Assembly (NCBI GenBank): GCA_025462835.1
Contig: JAOAPH010000035.1
Coordinates: 19,562 to 83,561, forward strand
DNA: 64,000 bases
DNA from: Candidatus Angelobacter sp.
Lineage (GTDB): Bacteria; Acidobacteriota; Terriglobia; Terriglobales; Acidobacteriaceae
Direction of reading: 5' to 3'
The notes beneath the pieces are model-generated. The model did not search any database and was not told where the DNA came from. It saw nothing but the letters and a program-made list of their open reading frames with translations. The position numbers were made by a program, and so were the translations under genes. Below are positions 48,120-56,393 of the stretch, piece by piece (position 1 is the stretch's first letter; each line of letters begins with the position of its first letter).

Positions 48120-50393
48120 TCCAATGCCCAAGTCTGGTGTGCCGCATGGTTTTTAAAATGGATGTCGTTGTTCTTGTTTACGGCAGGTCTGCTGGTGGGG
48201 CAATCGCCTACAGATCCCTGCTCTACTTCTCGAACGAATCCCTCCGATGTTTCGTTAGAACTATCCCTTGAAAACGGGCACACCACTTTTCGCGAAGGCG
48301 AAATCATTGGGCTTAAGCTTGCTTTTTCCAGTAGCACTCCTGACAAATACTACATAAACACGCGCAATTACGATCGCAGTGGACGGCTCAATTCCGAAAC
48401 ATTCTGTGTCGATCCAGACACAGCACGCGATCCTCTCGCGGATTATTTCAGCTCTGGTCTCTTTGCGTTTATGGGCGGCGGGCTCGGTGGCGAAAACCCT
48501 CTGGACCAGAAACCTTATTCAATCGCGCTTGAACTTAATGAGTGGAAATCCCTTCCGCCCGGCAAGTACCGGTTGCAATTGCAGAGCAATCGCATTATGC
48601 GCGGTGCCCGAAACGATGAACCGGGAATTGGAAGAGTGTCAGTTCCGGTGTGGTCGAATGTTGTGGAGTTCGAAGTCATTCCCGCAAATCCGGAATGGCA
48701 AGCCGAGCAACTTGCAGCGGCTCTCTCCGTAATCGATTCCGTGCAAGTTCCCGACGAGGGAGCGAGACATGCAGCGAGGGTCCTACGATTCCTAGGCTCA
48801 GAATCCGCTAGCCGCGAGATAGCACGCCGATTCTGGGCCTTAAACGAGCAGCCTTATGGATGGGACCTGATGTTTGGTTTGGTGGGATCACCGCATCGCG
48901 TTGCTACGCTCTCCGCGATGAAAGCGGCCATCGCAGATCCCGAACACCCGATCACGAGCGAGTTTGTGCAGACTCTTGCTTTACTAGAGGTGCAGTCAAA
49001 CCCGCAGTATCAGCTCCCGCCTTACGATGAGAAGCACAAAGAAGAGTGGCTAAAGCAGAGAGATGAAAAGACCGCAGCTCACAAAGCGTTAATGAGCGAA
49101 TACCTGCGCGAGCTCACTCATTTGCTTAACACAAAGAGCGGCAAAGCCCGAGCAGTAAGCGTCAACACTTTGCTGATGGACAGTGCAGGGGCAACAAGTG
49201 CCGGGACACAACGCCTACGGCAACTGCTTGTAAGTTCCTGGGATTCTCTACCCATGCGCACGCGAAATGAGTTGATCCAGTACCGATGGGAACAAGTGGG
49301 AGGGCCGGAGCTGCTCCCCATACTGCGCGATATCGTCAACTCGCCACCTAATGTAGGGCACGGCTTGGACCAACCCGAGCGAGGGCCAGCACTGCGTCAC
49401 ATCTACGAACTATCAACCACGGAAGGGCGCGAGTTGATATTGCGCGAGATGCACGACAACAAGGGTGATATCGGAATGCGAGTCCTGGGTCTCCTGCCCG
49501 ACCGTGAATTGCCACAGGTCGAAGAGCCTATCTTGGCCAAGTTCCGTGTTGGTAACGGAAACGATATTGATTATGAGCTGATTGAGCGATATGCCAGCAA
49601 ACGTGCACTGCCAGAGATCAAGAAGCTGTATGAAAAGAACGCTGGGAAATGGGCTTGCGTGCCGCAAAACGCCCTGTTGAAATATTTCTTACGTACGAAC
49701 CCGGAATACGGTGTATCCCAAATTAAATCTGCGCTCAGTTATCGAAAGGACACCAGCTGCTACCAGATGCTGTTCACGGGTATTGGTGAAGCCATCAGCA
49801 ATCCGGCGATCGAGAGAATCGCGATTGATGCATTAGAAGATAGGTCTCCTGAAGTGGTTCGGTCTGCCGCAGAAGCTTTGCAGAAGTATGGTTCGCTGAG
49901 AGCGGAACCTGCGCTTTGGCGACGACTGGAACAATTCCACGAACGCTGGAAGGACAAAGCTGAGGAATTGGGGTATCGGTCTGGATCCAAGCCAGAGGTG
50001 GCGGCAGAAGAGATGATCGAATACGCGCTCCTGCACGCTATTGCGAACGGTCAATCATGGGATTGCGGCGCAGACAAGTTGCAACGATTGAAAAGCTTGG
50101 TTCTGCCGATGAGGCAATCCGAGGTTGATGGAATGTTAAGGACCTGGCAAGCGCCGGAATTAGGATTGAACCTGAGTTGGTGGCCAGACGGAGATTTTAG
50201 CTACAACCTTGGCTATATCTCCGGGCAGAGCTTGGAGAGATTGCAGCAAAAAGTGTCACGGCTTCCGGCCGGAACTCACCTCTCGAGCGTCATGACCAAA
50301 ATGGAACGAGAGCGACACAGTGCCGAAATTGCGCAGATAGAAAAAGCCGCTGCGACTGCGGGACTTATTTTGGATATCAAAACTCCGCGATAG
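48117..50393 (+). CDS. Secreted HEAT-repeat-like protein
   Basis: 758 residues from the GTG at 48117. A signal peptide (KWMSLFLFTAGLLVGQ) is followed by a beta-sandwich of about 170 residues (LELSLENGHTTFREGEIIGL, then LPPGKYRLQLQSNR). The remainder is helical with HEAT-like pairs (PAIERIAIDALEDRSPEVVR, SAAEALQKYGSLRAEPALWR). No catalytic motif is seen. It is probably periplasmic and may be a protein-binding scaffold. I do not recognise a named family. Confidence 0.75.
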   Translation: MSNAQVWCAAWFLKWMSLFLFTAGLLVGQSPTDPCSTSRTNPSDVSLELSLENGHTTFREGEIIGLKLAFSSSTPDKYYINTRNYDRSGRLNSETFCVDPDTARDPLADYFSSGLFAFMGGGLGGENPLDQKPYSIALELNEWKSLPPGKYRLQLQSNRIMRGARNDEPGIGRVSVPVWSNVVEFEVIPANPEWQAEQLAAALSVIDSVQVPDEGARHAARVLRFLGSESASREIARRFWALNEQPYGWDLMFGLVGSPHRVATLSAMKAAIADPEHPITSEFVQTLALLEVQSNPQYQLPPYDEKHKEEWLKQRDEKTAAHKALMSEYLRELTHLLNTKSGKARAVSVNTLLMDSAGATSAGTQRLRQLLVSSWDSLPMRTRNELIQYRWEQVGGPELLPILRDIVNSPPNVGHGLDQPERGPALRHIYELSTTEGRELILREMHDNKGDIGMRVLGLLPDRELPQVEEPILAKFRVGNGNDIDYELIERYASKRALPEIKKLYEKNAGKWACVPQNALLKYFLRTNPEYGVSQIKSALSYRKDTSCYQMLFTGIGEAISNPAIERIAIDALEDRSPEVVRSAAEALQKYGSLRAEPALWRRLEQFHERWKDKAEELGYRSGSKPEVAAEEMIEYALLHAIANGQSWDCGADKLQRLKSLVLPMRQSEVDGMLRTWQAPELGLNLSWWPDGDFSYNLGYISGQSLERLQQKVSRLPAGTHLSSVMTKMERERHSAEIAQIEKAAATAGLILDIKTPR

Positions 50394-50406
50394 CGTTCAG
50401 GATCAC

Positions 50407-50470
50407 AGTTGCAAAGGCAAAGGCAGCCACGGATTTCACGGATGAACGCGGAGCAGCACGGAGAAGAATG
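50407..50470. repeat. Short dispersed intergenic repeat candidate
   Basis: AAAGGCAAAGGCAGCCACGG, followed by ATTTCACGGATGAACGCGG and AGCAGCACGGAG, resembles a short intergenic repeat often seen between genes in this phylum. Only one clear copy lies in the window, so this rests on memory. Confidence 0.35.
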
Positions 50471-50472
50471 CA

Positions 50473-50966
50473 TTGCAGGTGACCTATCAATTAATCGAGA
50501 AAGACTTTCGCGAAGCGATCAAAGGTTACGGTCGGCTGAGAATCGCTTCGTGGATCGTGCTTACGATTTTGCTTGTAACGCTTGCCACTGGTATCACATT
50601 TTGGTTCATCGATCTGAAACTGCGGATACTGCAAAACCTCGTGCCATTCTGCAGTGTCGTCGCTTTTTGGTTTGTACTCATCCGGGGGGTGCCACTTTGG
50701 TCCGCCCGAAAACAGTTCCAAGGGATGCCGTGTGCAACTTCTGCCATAGCTGCGGATTTTTCCGACAACGGTGTCCAGTTCCGACAAAATTTGGGAACAG
50801 CACAACCTTATGGGCGGCATTTCCCAAATGGCGGGAAGAACGATCAGTTTTCGTTCTTCATACTTCTCCTTATGTTTTCCACGTGCTGCCAAAACGAGCA
50901 TTCGGCCCTGAGCAAGTCGAGGAGCTTCGCGAGATGCTCAAGCGAAACATTCCTGACAAGAAATAG
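50473..50966 (+). pseudogene. YcxB-like membrane protein with a frameshift
   Basis: From a TTG at 50473 the frame encodes TYQLIEKDFREAIKGYG, then two membrane helices (IVLTILLVTLATGITFWFI; VAFWFVLIRG), and GVQFRQN. This is the layout of YcxB-like proteins. The expected C-terminal part (TTLWAAFPKWREERSVFVL and AFGPEQVEELREMLKRN) continues only in another frame, which ends at 50966. One base missing or two extra near 50785-50805, close to an AAAATTTGGG run, would explain it. It is either a real inactivation or a sequencing/assembly error. Confidence 0.7.
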
Positions 50967-51429
50967 TTGCAAGGCCACAGCCGAGGGCCCTTCGGCTTCG
51001 CTCAGGGCAGGCTATAAACCTGTGCCACACAATTCAAGAGCAACGGCAAGTGCATTGTCCCTCCACTTCTTTGCGCTTCGGTCGGGATGACAGGGAGCGG
51101 TTTTTGGTTTCTCGTTTCTAGTTTCTCGTTAAAATCAAATGCAAAAGCAGATCCCTTCGCTGCGCTACGGGATGACACCACAGGTGAGGTGAGAAGAAGA
51201 ACTGCCATCCCATTCCCTGCCCTTAATCCCCATTCACTGACCATTTTGCTCCGTTTGGGGGTTACCTGTTTAGGTTCAAGGGGATAGCCAATAACCTAGA
51301 GTGGATTTACTGTATCTGTTTATAGATGCGGGACTTCGGCCAACGCGAACAGGATTCGCAGTCGCCGGTGTTTGTTCTTTTTGTTTTGTCAGCAGTGACG
51401 AGACTACTTGAGGAGATGAAGACCTAGAA
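50967..51429. repeat. Repeat-rich intergenic region upstream of the radical SAM gene
   Basis: This 463-base stretch has no convincing gene. It contains GGGCCCTTCGGCTTCGCTCA, CACTTCTTTGCGCTTCGGTC, TTTCTCGTTTCTAGTTTCTC and CCTTCGCTGCGCTACGGGAT, which look like mosaic copies of dispersed intergenic repeats of the kind common in Acidobacteriota. The last 180 bases (about 51250-51429) differ and probably hold the promoter of the radical SAM gene; GAGGAG lies near 51411. Confidence 0.5.
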
Positions 51430-53532
51430 ATGCATAAACCGATTAAGTACGCCGAGAAGGCCTTAGCGATCGCCGCCAATGGCGCGTGGACTGTTTTCGA
51501 TTCGCTGAACCAGATCAACCAGAAGCCCTCCTTCACTCCGAAGTGGTCAGACAAACCTTTGTTGAAATCATACGAGAAGCAGAAGCCGCCGCTGGGCTGG
51601 CCTCGCACAACGGATTCGCTGTGCCCGCGATGCGTGCCGGAGATCCGGTCGCAGATCCTCGACGGCAAGTTGCCGCATGAAGTCCTGCTCAACGAGAAGG
51701 TCGGCGAGATCAAGGCGCAGATCATTGAGCGTGACGGCCAGATCCTGATGGTGAAGGACTGCCCCAAGCATGGCCACTTCGAAGACGTGATGGCCATGGA
51801 CACCGAATTCTTCAAGCACCTGGAAGAGGTCTTCCCGGGCCGCGACATCCGCGCGCACAATGACGAAAAGCTGCACAACCACGGCACGTCGACGGTGAAG
51901 CACGGTCGCGGGTCAGTGCTGACGATCGATCTTACGAACCGCTGCAACATGATGTGCGATCCCTGCTTCATGGACGCGAACCAGGTTGGGTTCGTCCACG
52001 AACTGACTTGGGACGAAATCAAAACGATGCTGGACAACGCGATCACCATCAAGCCGCGTCGGCAGATGTCTGTCCAGTTCTCTGGTGGTGAGCCGACGCT
52101 GTCGCCTTACTTCCTGGACGCTGTCCGATACTCGCGCAAAGTTGGTTACAACTCGGTGCAGGCTGCGACCAACGGAATCGAATTCGCGAAGAGCCCTGAG
52201 TTCTGCAAACAGGCTGCGGAAGCGGGTCTGCGCTATGCGTACCTGCAATTCGACGGAATCGGAAATGCCGCCAATGCCCATCGCAAAGTGGGCAACATGT
52301 TTGACGTGAAGGTTCGCGCCATCCAGAACCTGCATGCAGCCGGCGTCGATATTGTTCCGGTGACGACGATCGTCAACGGAATCAATAACGAGCAGGTGGG
52401 AAAGATCATCCAGTTCGCGCTGGATAATCCGAAGATCATCAGCTTCTTGAGCTTCCAGCCGGTGTCATTCACTGGACGCGACGAAGAAGTCACCGATGAA
52501 CGCCGCGTTGCGCAACGTTATACGTTGAGCCACTTGGCGCACGATGTGAAGAACCAGACGGGATTGGGAGAGCCTGTCCGCGACTGGTTCCCTATCAGCT
52601 TTATGAGCACCTTCTCCGATTGGGCCGACCAGGTACACGGTCCTAACGCGGATTGGGGACAACTGAGCTGCGGCTGCCACCCGAATTGCGGTATCGGCAT
52701 GGCGCTGATGATCGACAAAGAAACGAAGGAATCGGCGCCGGTCACAGCTTTCCTGAACGCCGAGCGTTTGGCGAAAGACGTTGCCCGCGTCAACGATGCA
52801 GGCCGGGGAAAGTTCCTGTCGGTAGTCGGCGTGACGATGGCGCTGCTGCGGAACTACAATCCGTTCAACGCGCCTACGCACTTCAGCATCTTCTCGTTGC
52901 TGGCGAAGTTCGATAAGTGCTTCGGAGCGACGGGCCGCAACTACGGCAGCGTTACCGGCGACCGCACGATGGATGACATCAACAAGCGTCGCGCGGACCG
53001 TTGGAACTTCCTGTTCATCGCAGGCATGTGGTTCCAGGATTTGTTCAATTACGATTTCCGTCGTACCGAGCAGTGCATCATTCCTTACGCCACGCAGGAA
53101 GGCGAGATCAGCTTTTGCGCATACAACACCGGTGTGGGCTGGAGAAATATCATCGAGAAGATGCACATGACGGCCACGCTTACCAAGTGGTATGAGGAAC
53201 ACGGTCGGCATGAAATCTTTGCGGGCGGAAAGAAAGTCGGGATCGGCGAAGCGGAATTGCGGTTGAAGCTGAACCAGGAACACGTCCAGGGCGGCCTGCA
53301 GCACGATCTCGACGATAAGGGCATCGCCAAGACGGCGCGCGAAGAAAAGCTTCGCGCACGTGATGCCAAGATCAAGAATGACGCCGAGAATGCGCGCATG
53401 GCGAAGCTATATCGCGAGAATGTCCTGGGCGAAAAAGCGCCCGAGGGTGGCTTCGTCAGCATCGACCAGTTGGGCGGAATCAAGCCTGCACCGGCAAAGA
53501 CGGAAAAAGAAGAACCGGTGATGGGAGATTAA
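51430..53532 (+). CDS. Radical SAM protein, candidate tetraether / membrane-spanning lipid synthase type
   Basis: 700 residues. The radical SAM cluster cysteines are C172, C176 and C179 in NRCNMMCDPCF; SGGEPTLSP is the SAM-binding GGE motif. Upstream lies a cysteine module typical of the Tes-like (MJ0619-like) group: C65 and C68 in SLCPRCVPEIRSQIL and C111 in KDCPKHGHFED. Further cysteines at GQLSCGCHPNCGIG could bind extra clusters. The C-terminal 100 residues are charged and helical. Tes-like enzymes join lipid tails through a C-C bond between inert methyl ends, and Acidobacteriota make membrane-spanning iso-diabolic acid. The assignment to this group is inferred from the cysteine layout and taxon; another radical SAM role is possible. 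It is flanked by its own terminator, so it appears to be monocistronic. Confidence 0.7.
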   Translation: MHKPIKYAEKALAIAANGAWTVFDSLNQINQKPSFTPKWSDKPLLKSYEKQKPPLGWPRTTDSLCPRCVPEIRSQILDGKLPHEVLLNEKVGEIKAQIIERDGQILMVKDCPKHGHFEDVMAMDTEFFKHLEEVFPGRDIRAHNDEKLHNHGTSTVKHGRGSVLTIDLTNRCNMMCDPCFMDANQVGFVHELTWDEIKTMLDNAITIKPRRQMSVQFSGGEPTLSPYFLDAVRYSRKVGYNSVQAATNGIEFAKSPEFCKQAAEAGLRYAYLQFDGIGNAANAHRKVGNMFDVKVRAIQNLHAAGVDIVPVTTIVNGINNEQVGKIIQFALDNPKIISFLSFQPVSFTGRDEEVTDERRVAQRYTLSHLAHDVKNQTGLGEPVRDWFPISFMSTFSDWADQVHGPNADWGQLSCGCHPNCGIGMALMIDKETKESAPVTAFLNAERLAKDVARVNDAGRGKFLSVVGVTMALLRNYNPFNAPTHFSIFSLLAKFDKCFGATGRNYGSVTGDRTMDDINKRRADRWNFLFIAGMWFQDLFNYDFRRTEQCIIPYATQEGEISFCAYNTGVGWRNIIEKMHMTATLTKWYEEHGRHEIFAGGKKVGIGEAELRLKLNQEHVQGGLQHDLDDKGIAKTAREEKLRARDAKIKNDAENARMAKLYRENVLGEKAPEGGFVSIDQLGGIKPAPAKTEKEEPVMGD

Positions 53533-53533
53533 G

Positions 53534-53566
53534 AGCAGTAGTCAGTAGCTAGTAGTCAGTAGTCAG
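53534..53566. repeat. AGTAGTCAGT simple-repeat tract
   Basis: Directly after the radical SAM stop, a 33-base run repeats AGTAGTCAGTAG with one variant unit. A shorter copy of the same tract lies at 58549-58566. Confidence 0.8.
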
Positions 53567-53575
53567 CAAATCAAG

Positions 53576-53601
53576 AGCCCGGCCTAATGGCTGGGCTTTT
53601 T
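53576..53601 (+). terminator. Rho-independent terminator of the radical SAM gene
   Basis: A 9-bp stem AGCCCGGCC / GGCTGGGCT (one G-T pair) with loop TAAT is followed by four or five Ts. Confidence 0.9.
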
Positions 53602-53645
53602 GTTGCACTAGCCACGCGCCTGTTTCCGCTGCTAGACTTTCGCGC

Positions 53646-54104
53646 ATGAATCTGCGGAAAGTATTCCTGTTTATGTTCGCTGCAGCGTTGTTGTCCAGCT
53701 CTCTCTCTGCCCAATCCATCTGGAAAGAATCCAAGAACCCCAGCTGGAAGACGGCTACAGGCGCTGAGCAGTATGAGCAGCTGCTTTGGCGCGCGGTCAA
53801 AGACAAGGACTGGCTTGCGGTGGAGTCTCATATCTCGTCGAACTTCGTTTACATGGACTCGACGGGAACGAAAGACAAAGCGCAACGGGTGGCGGATCTG
53901 AAGTCGATGGAACTCAATGATCTTAAAATCGACGACATTAATGTGACCGCCCAAGGCACCGATGCCATCGTCACCTACACGCTTTCACGAAAGAGCGCCA
54001 GCCGGGACATTCCCGGCGTCCGGGTAATGTCGGTCTGGCAACAGCAGAAAAGTGGGTGGGTGCTGGTTGCCATGTCCGAAACTGTAATCATCGCAGCTTC
54101 CTAA
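53646..54104 (+). CDS. Secreted DUF4440/SnoaL-like protein
   Basis: 152 residues. A signal peptide (RKVFLFMFAAALLSSSLSAQ) is followed by an NTF2-like domain: EQLLWRAVKDKDWLAVESHI, SNFVYMDSTGTKDKAQRVAD, DAIVTYTLSRK and SVWQQQKSGWVLVAMSET. This cone fold (DUF4440/SnoaL-like) often binds small ligands and can be catalytic, but no active-site residues can be assigned. It sits between the radical SAM terminator and a palindrome that starts one base after its stop. Confidence 0.75.
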   Translation: MNLRKVFLFMFAAALLSSSLSAQSIWKESKNPSWKTATGAEQYEQLLWRAVKDKDWLAVESHISSNFVYMDSTGTKDKAQRVADLKSMELNDLKIDDINVTAQGTDAIVTYTLSRKSASRDIPGVRVMSVWQQQKSGWVLVAMSETVIIAAS

Positions 54105-54125
54105 AATGTAACAAAATGTTACATT
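54105..54125. promoter_or_regulatory. Palindrome, possible operator
   Basis: AATGTAAC-AAAAT-GTTACATT is a perfect 8-bp inverted repeat about 100 bases upstream of the -24/-12 candidate of the pseudopilin cassette. It has no T-run, so a protein-binding site is more likely than a terminator. Confidence 0.45.
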
Positions 54126-54208
54126 CTTCAGCTTACTAAGACGCTGGAGAATCGCGACTGTAAGGTCTAAATCCAAGTTTCTAAAGCAGATACTCCCAAA
54201 ACAATCAG

Positions 54209-54226
54209 GTGGAACTCAGGATGCTC
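54209..54226 (+). promoter_or_regulatory. Sigma-54 (-24/-12) promoter candidate for the pseudopilin cassette
   Basis: GTGGAACTCAGGATGCTC has GG and GC ten bases apart with TGG-AC and TGCT matches but lacks the C of GGC and the TT of TTGC. Transcription would start near 54236, about 85 bases before the first gene. Confidence 0.4.
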
Positions 54227-54319
54227 TAGTGGTAGTATCGCTGCGCCAAATTGTCATTCCGCGGATTCGGTCGGATCTTCAGGCGCCGAGTTCGCTGAGT
54301 GCGCAGGAGACGGATGCAC

Positions 54320-54922
54320 ATGAGCACCAAGCAAAAACAGAACGGATTCACGCTGGTCGAGTTGCTGGTAGTGGTGGCGATCATAGCGGTGATCAGCGCA
54401 TTTGCGTTGCCTTCTATCAACAACGCGATCGCCAACATGCGCCTTCGCGCCACGGCGACGAGTGTGAACGGTTTGATCCAACAGTTGCGGATGCAGGCTG
54501 TCAGGGACAACCGTGCCTACACCATGCGGATTGCAGTGGTGGGTGGACTGACAACGCTCTACATCGATTCAATACTCCCTGCTACCCCCAACACCCTTCC
54601 CAATGGCGCATACGATGCGGGCGAACCGTCGGTAGCGATTCCTGCTGACACAATCATCAGCGATGGAACAGGCGGTCCCGCGACAAATCCAACTGCGGCC
54701 GTGCTCTTTCCCCCTTACATCAAATTTGCCACGAATGGCCTGATGACATTCAATGAGCGGGGACTGCCGTGCAGCAATCCGCCGGCGTGCAACACGATCG
54801 CTCCTTACATCATTTACATGCGCCAGACTCGGCCGTTAGCCGTGCCGGCATGGTCAGCGATAACCGTCACGCCAGCGGGCCGAGTCAAGGCATTCATCTA
54901 TTCACCTCCGAATTGGTATTAG
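54320..54922 (+). CDS. FimT/GspH-type minor pseudopilin
   Basis: 200 residues from the ATG at 54320 (an ATG six bases earlier is the alternative; AGGAG at 54305-54309 serves either). The class III signal is QKQNG|FTLVELLVVVAIIA, cleaved by prepilin peptidase with E5 in the mature protein. The C-terminal part resembles GspH (PYIKFATNGLMTFNERGLPC, then VTPAGRVKAF). Such proteins prime type IV pili or type II secretion pseudopili. It leads a cassette of four prepilin-like genes and a secreted protein, with short gaps of 9-31 bases. Confidence 0.85.
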   Translation: MSTKQKQNGFTLVELLVVVAIIAVISAFALPSINNAIANMRLRATATSVNGLIQQLRMQAVRDNRAYTMRIAVVGGLTTLYIDSILPATPNTLPNGAYDAGEPSVAIPADTIISDGTGGPATNPTAAVLFPPYIKFATNGLMTFNERGLPCSNPPACNTIAPYIIYMRQTRPLAVPAWSAITVTPAGRVKAFIYSPPNWY

Positions 54923-54953
54923 ATCGCGAGTACAACAGGATTGGACCTTACTT

Positions 54954-55556
54954 ATGACGAACGCGAGAATTGAACGCAGAGAGCGGGCCCGCAATCACGA
55001 AGCGGGAATGACCCTGATCGAGTTGCTGATCGCGATGCTGGTGCTGGCGGTGGGACTGTCCGGAATCATGGCGATGATCGTTACGGCATTGGCTTCGAAC
55101 GGGCGCAATCGCAATGACACAACCGGGACTCTGCTCTCGCAAATGGTCATCGAGCAGATGGCGAACGTACCGGCGAGCACAAACACTATTTTTACACTCA
55201 CTGATTGCAAAGGCACGGTGTGGAACGTGAATACAACCGGAGCAAATACCGCTGCGGGCCTGGGCGCAACATTGGAGCCAAGTGATAATGCGCCGATCTG
55301 GGTCTCAACGGACATTGACTTCAATGTCGCGGCTTCGTACGGCGCGGCTCCGGGCAACGGTTATGGGATGGCGTATACCACGTGCGGGATCAATGCCGAC
55401 CAACAGATCGTTTACGACGTGCGCTGGAATATCAGGACTGATGCACAGAACTTCACCAAGACTGTGACGGTGGCCACGCGGAGCAGGGGCGCAGTGAGTA
55501 ATCAATTGCAGACATTTGCGCTTCCAGTGCAATTGAAGACGGTTCTAGGAAATTAA
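54954..55556 (+). CDS. PilV-type minor pseudopilin
   Basis: 200 residues. The prepilin signal HEAG|MTLIELLIAMLVLAVG follows a long basic leader of 18 residues; E5 is present. The rest is a beta-rich domain with two cysteines (TDCKGTVWNV, TTCGINADQQ), which may form a disulfide. It begins 31 bases after the FimT-type gene and belongs to the same cassette. Probably forms part of the pilus tip complex. Confidence 0.85.
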   Translation: MTNARIERRERARNHEAGMTLIELLIAMLVLAVGLSGIMAMIVTALASNGRNRNDTTGTLLSQMVIEQMANVPASTNTIFTLTDCKGTVWNVNTTGANTAAGLGATLEPSDNAPIWVSTDIDFNVAASYGAAPGNGYGMAYTTCGINADQQIVYDVRWNIRTDAQNFTKTVTVATRSRGAVSNQLQTFALPVQLKTVLGN

Positions 55557-55565
55557 GAGGACAAG

Positions 55566-56384
55566 ATGAAGCGGAATACTGGAACTACCGATCGCGGATT
55601 CTCATTGCTGGAATTGACACTGGTACTCGGCATCTTGTCACTGGTGCTGGCCGTGACTATGACCGCGATCAACGATGTACAAAAACGCTCGCGCGTGGAA
55701 GAGTCGAAAGTCGACTTGACGCAGGAATCGCGTGAGTTCGTGGAGCAGGCGGTGCGCGATCTGCATCAGTCGGGATATCCCACCGCCAGTATGTACGCGG
55801 CAGCGCCATTGCCCACCGACATCAAATACGCGGCGGGCCTGGTGGGAGCATCGACGACAAGTATCTGGTTCGAGGGGGATGTGGACGGGGATGGCCAAGT
55901 GGACGTGGTGCAATATAACCTCATCAGCGCCCCCACTTCCCCAGCCGGGCAATGCCCGTGCATTTTGCAGCGCGGTGCGTCAATTGGTGGCAAAGTCGCA
56001 GCAGTGCCAACAGCCCAACCCCAACCGCAATTCAACCAGGAAGTAGACAGCGTGATCAACAGTGCCGGAGGCAACAACGCCTGGGTCATTTCAGGAGCCA
56101 CAGGGGCAGTGGCACATGATGCCCGCTACGCTTCCTACAAGACTGATCCGATCTTTCGCTATTACGACCAATTTGGCTGTGAACTATCACCGGCAGCCAC
56201 AGCAGCAGGCAATGCCGCTTTCAACATCGTCGTAACGGCGAGTTGTCTCGCCGCCCCTAAGACAGTTGCGGACGTGCGTGCTGTCCGGATCACTGTTAAT
56301 ACGCTTTCCGCGGTCATTGACCCGGTAAGCGGAAATTTTCCAGCGAGTTCGATGACGGCATCGGCCAGAATCGCGAACAAATAG
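55566..56384 (+). CDS. PilW-type minor pseudopilin
   Basis: 272 residues. Prepilin signal TDRG|FSLLELTLVLGILSLV with E5. A long amphipathic helix (NDVQKRSRVEESKVDLTQES) is followed by a beta-rich domain with ASTTSIWFEGDVDGDGQVDV (a calcium-loop-like DGDGQVD) and VRAVRITVNTLSAVID. It starts nine bases after the PilV-type stop. PilW-type proteins belong to the minor pilin tip complex. Confidence 0.85.
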   Translation: MKRNTGTTDRGFSLLELTLVLGILSLVLAVTMTAINDVQKRSRVEESKVDLTQESREFVEQAVRDLHQSGYPTASMYAAAPLPTDIKYAAGLVGASTTSIWFEGDVDGDGQVDVVQYNLISAPTSPAGQCPCILQRGASIGGKVAAVPTAQPQPQFNQEVDSVINSAGGNNAWVISGATGAVAHDARYASYKTDPIFRYYDQFGCELSPAATAAGNAAFNIVVTASCLAAPKTVADVRAVRITVNTLSAVIDPVSGNFPASSMTASARIANK

Positions 56385-56393
56385 AAGGACAAT

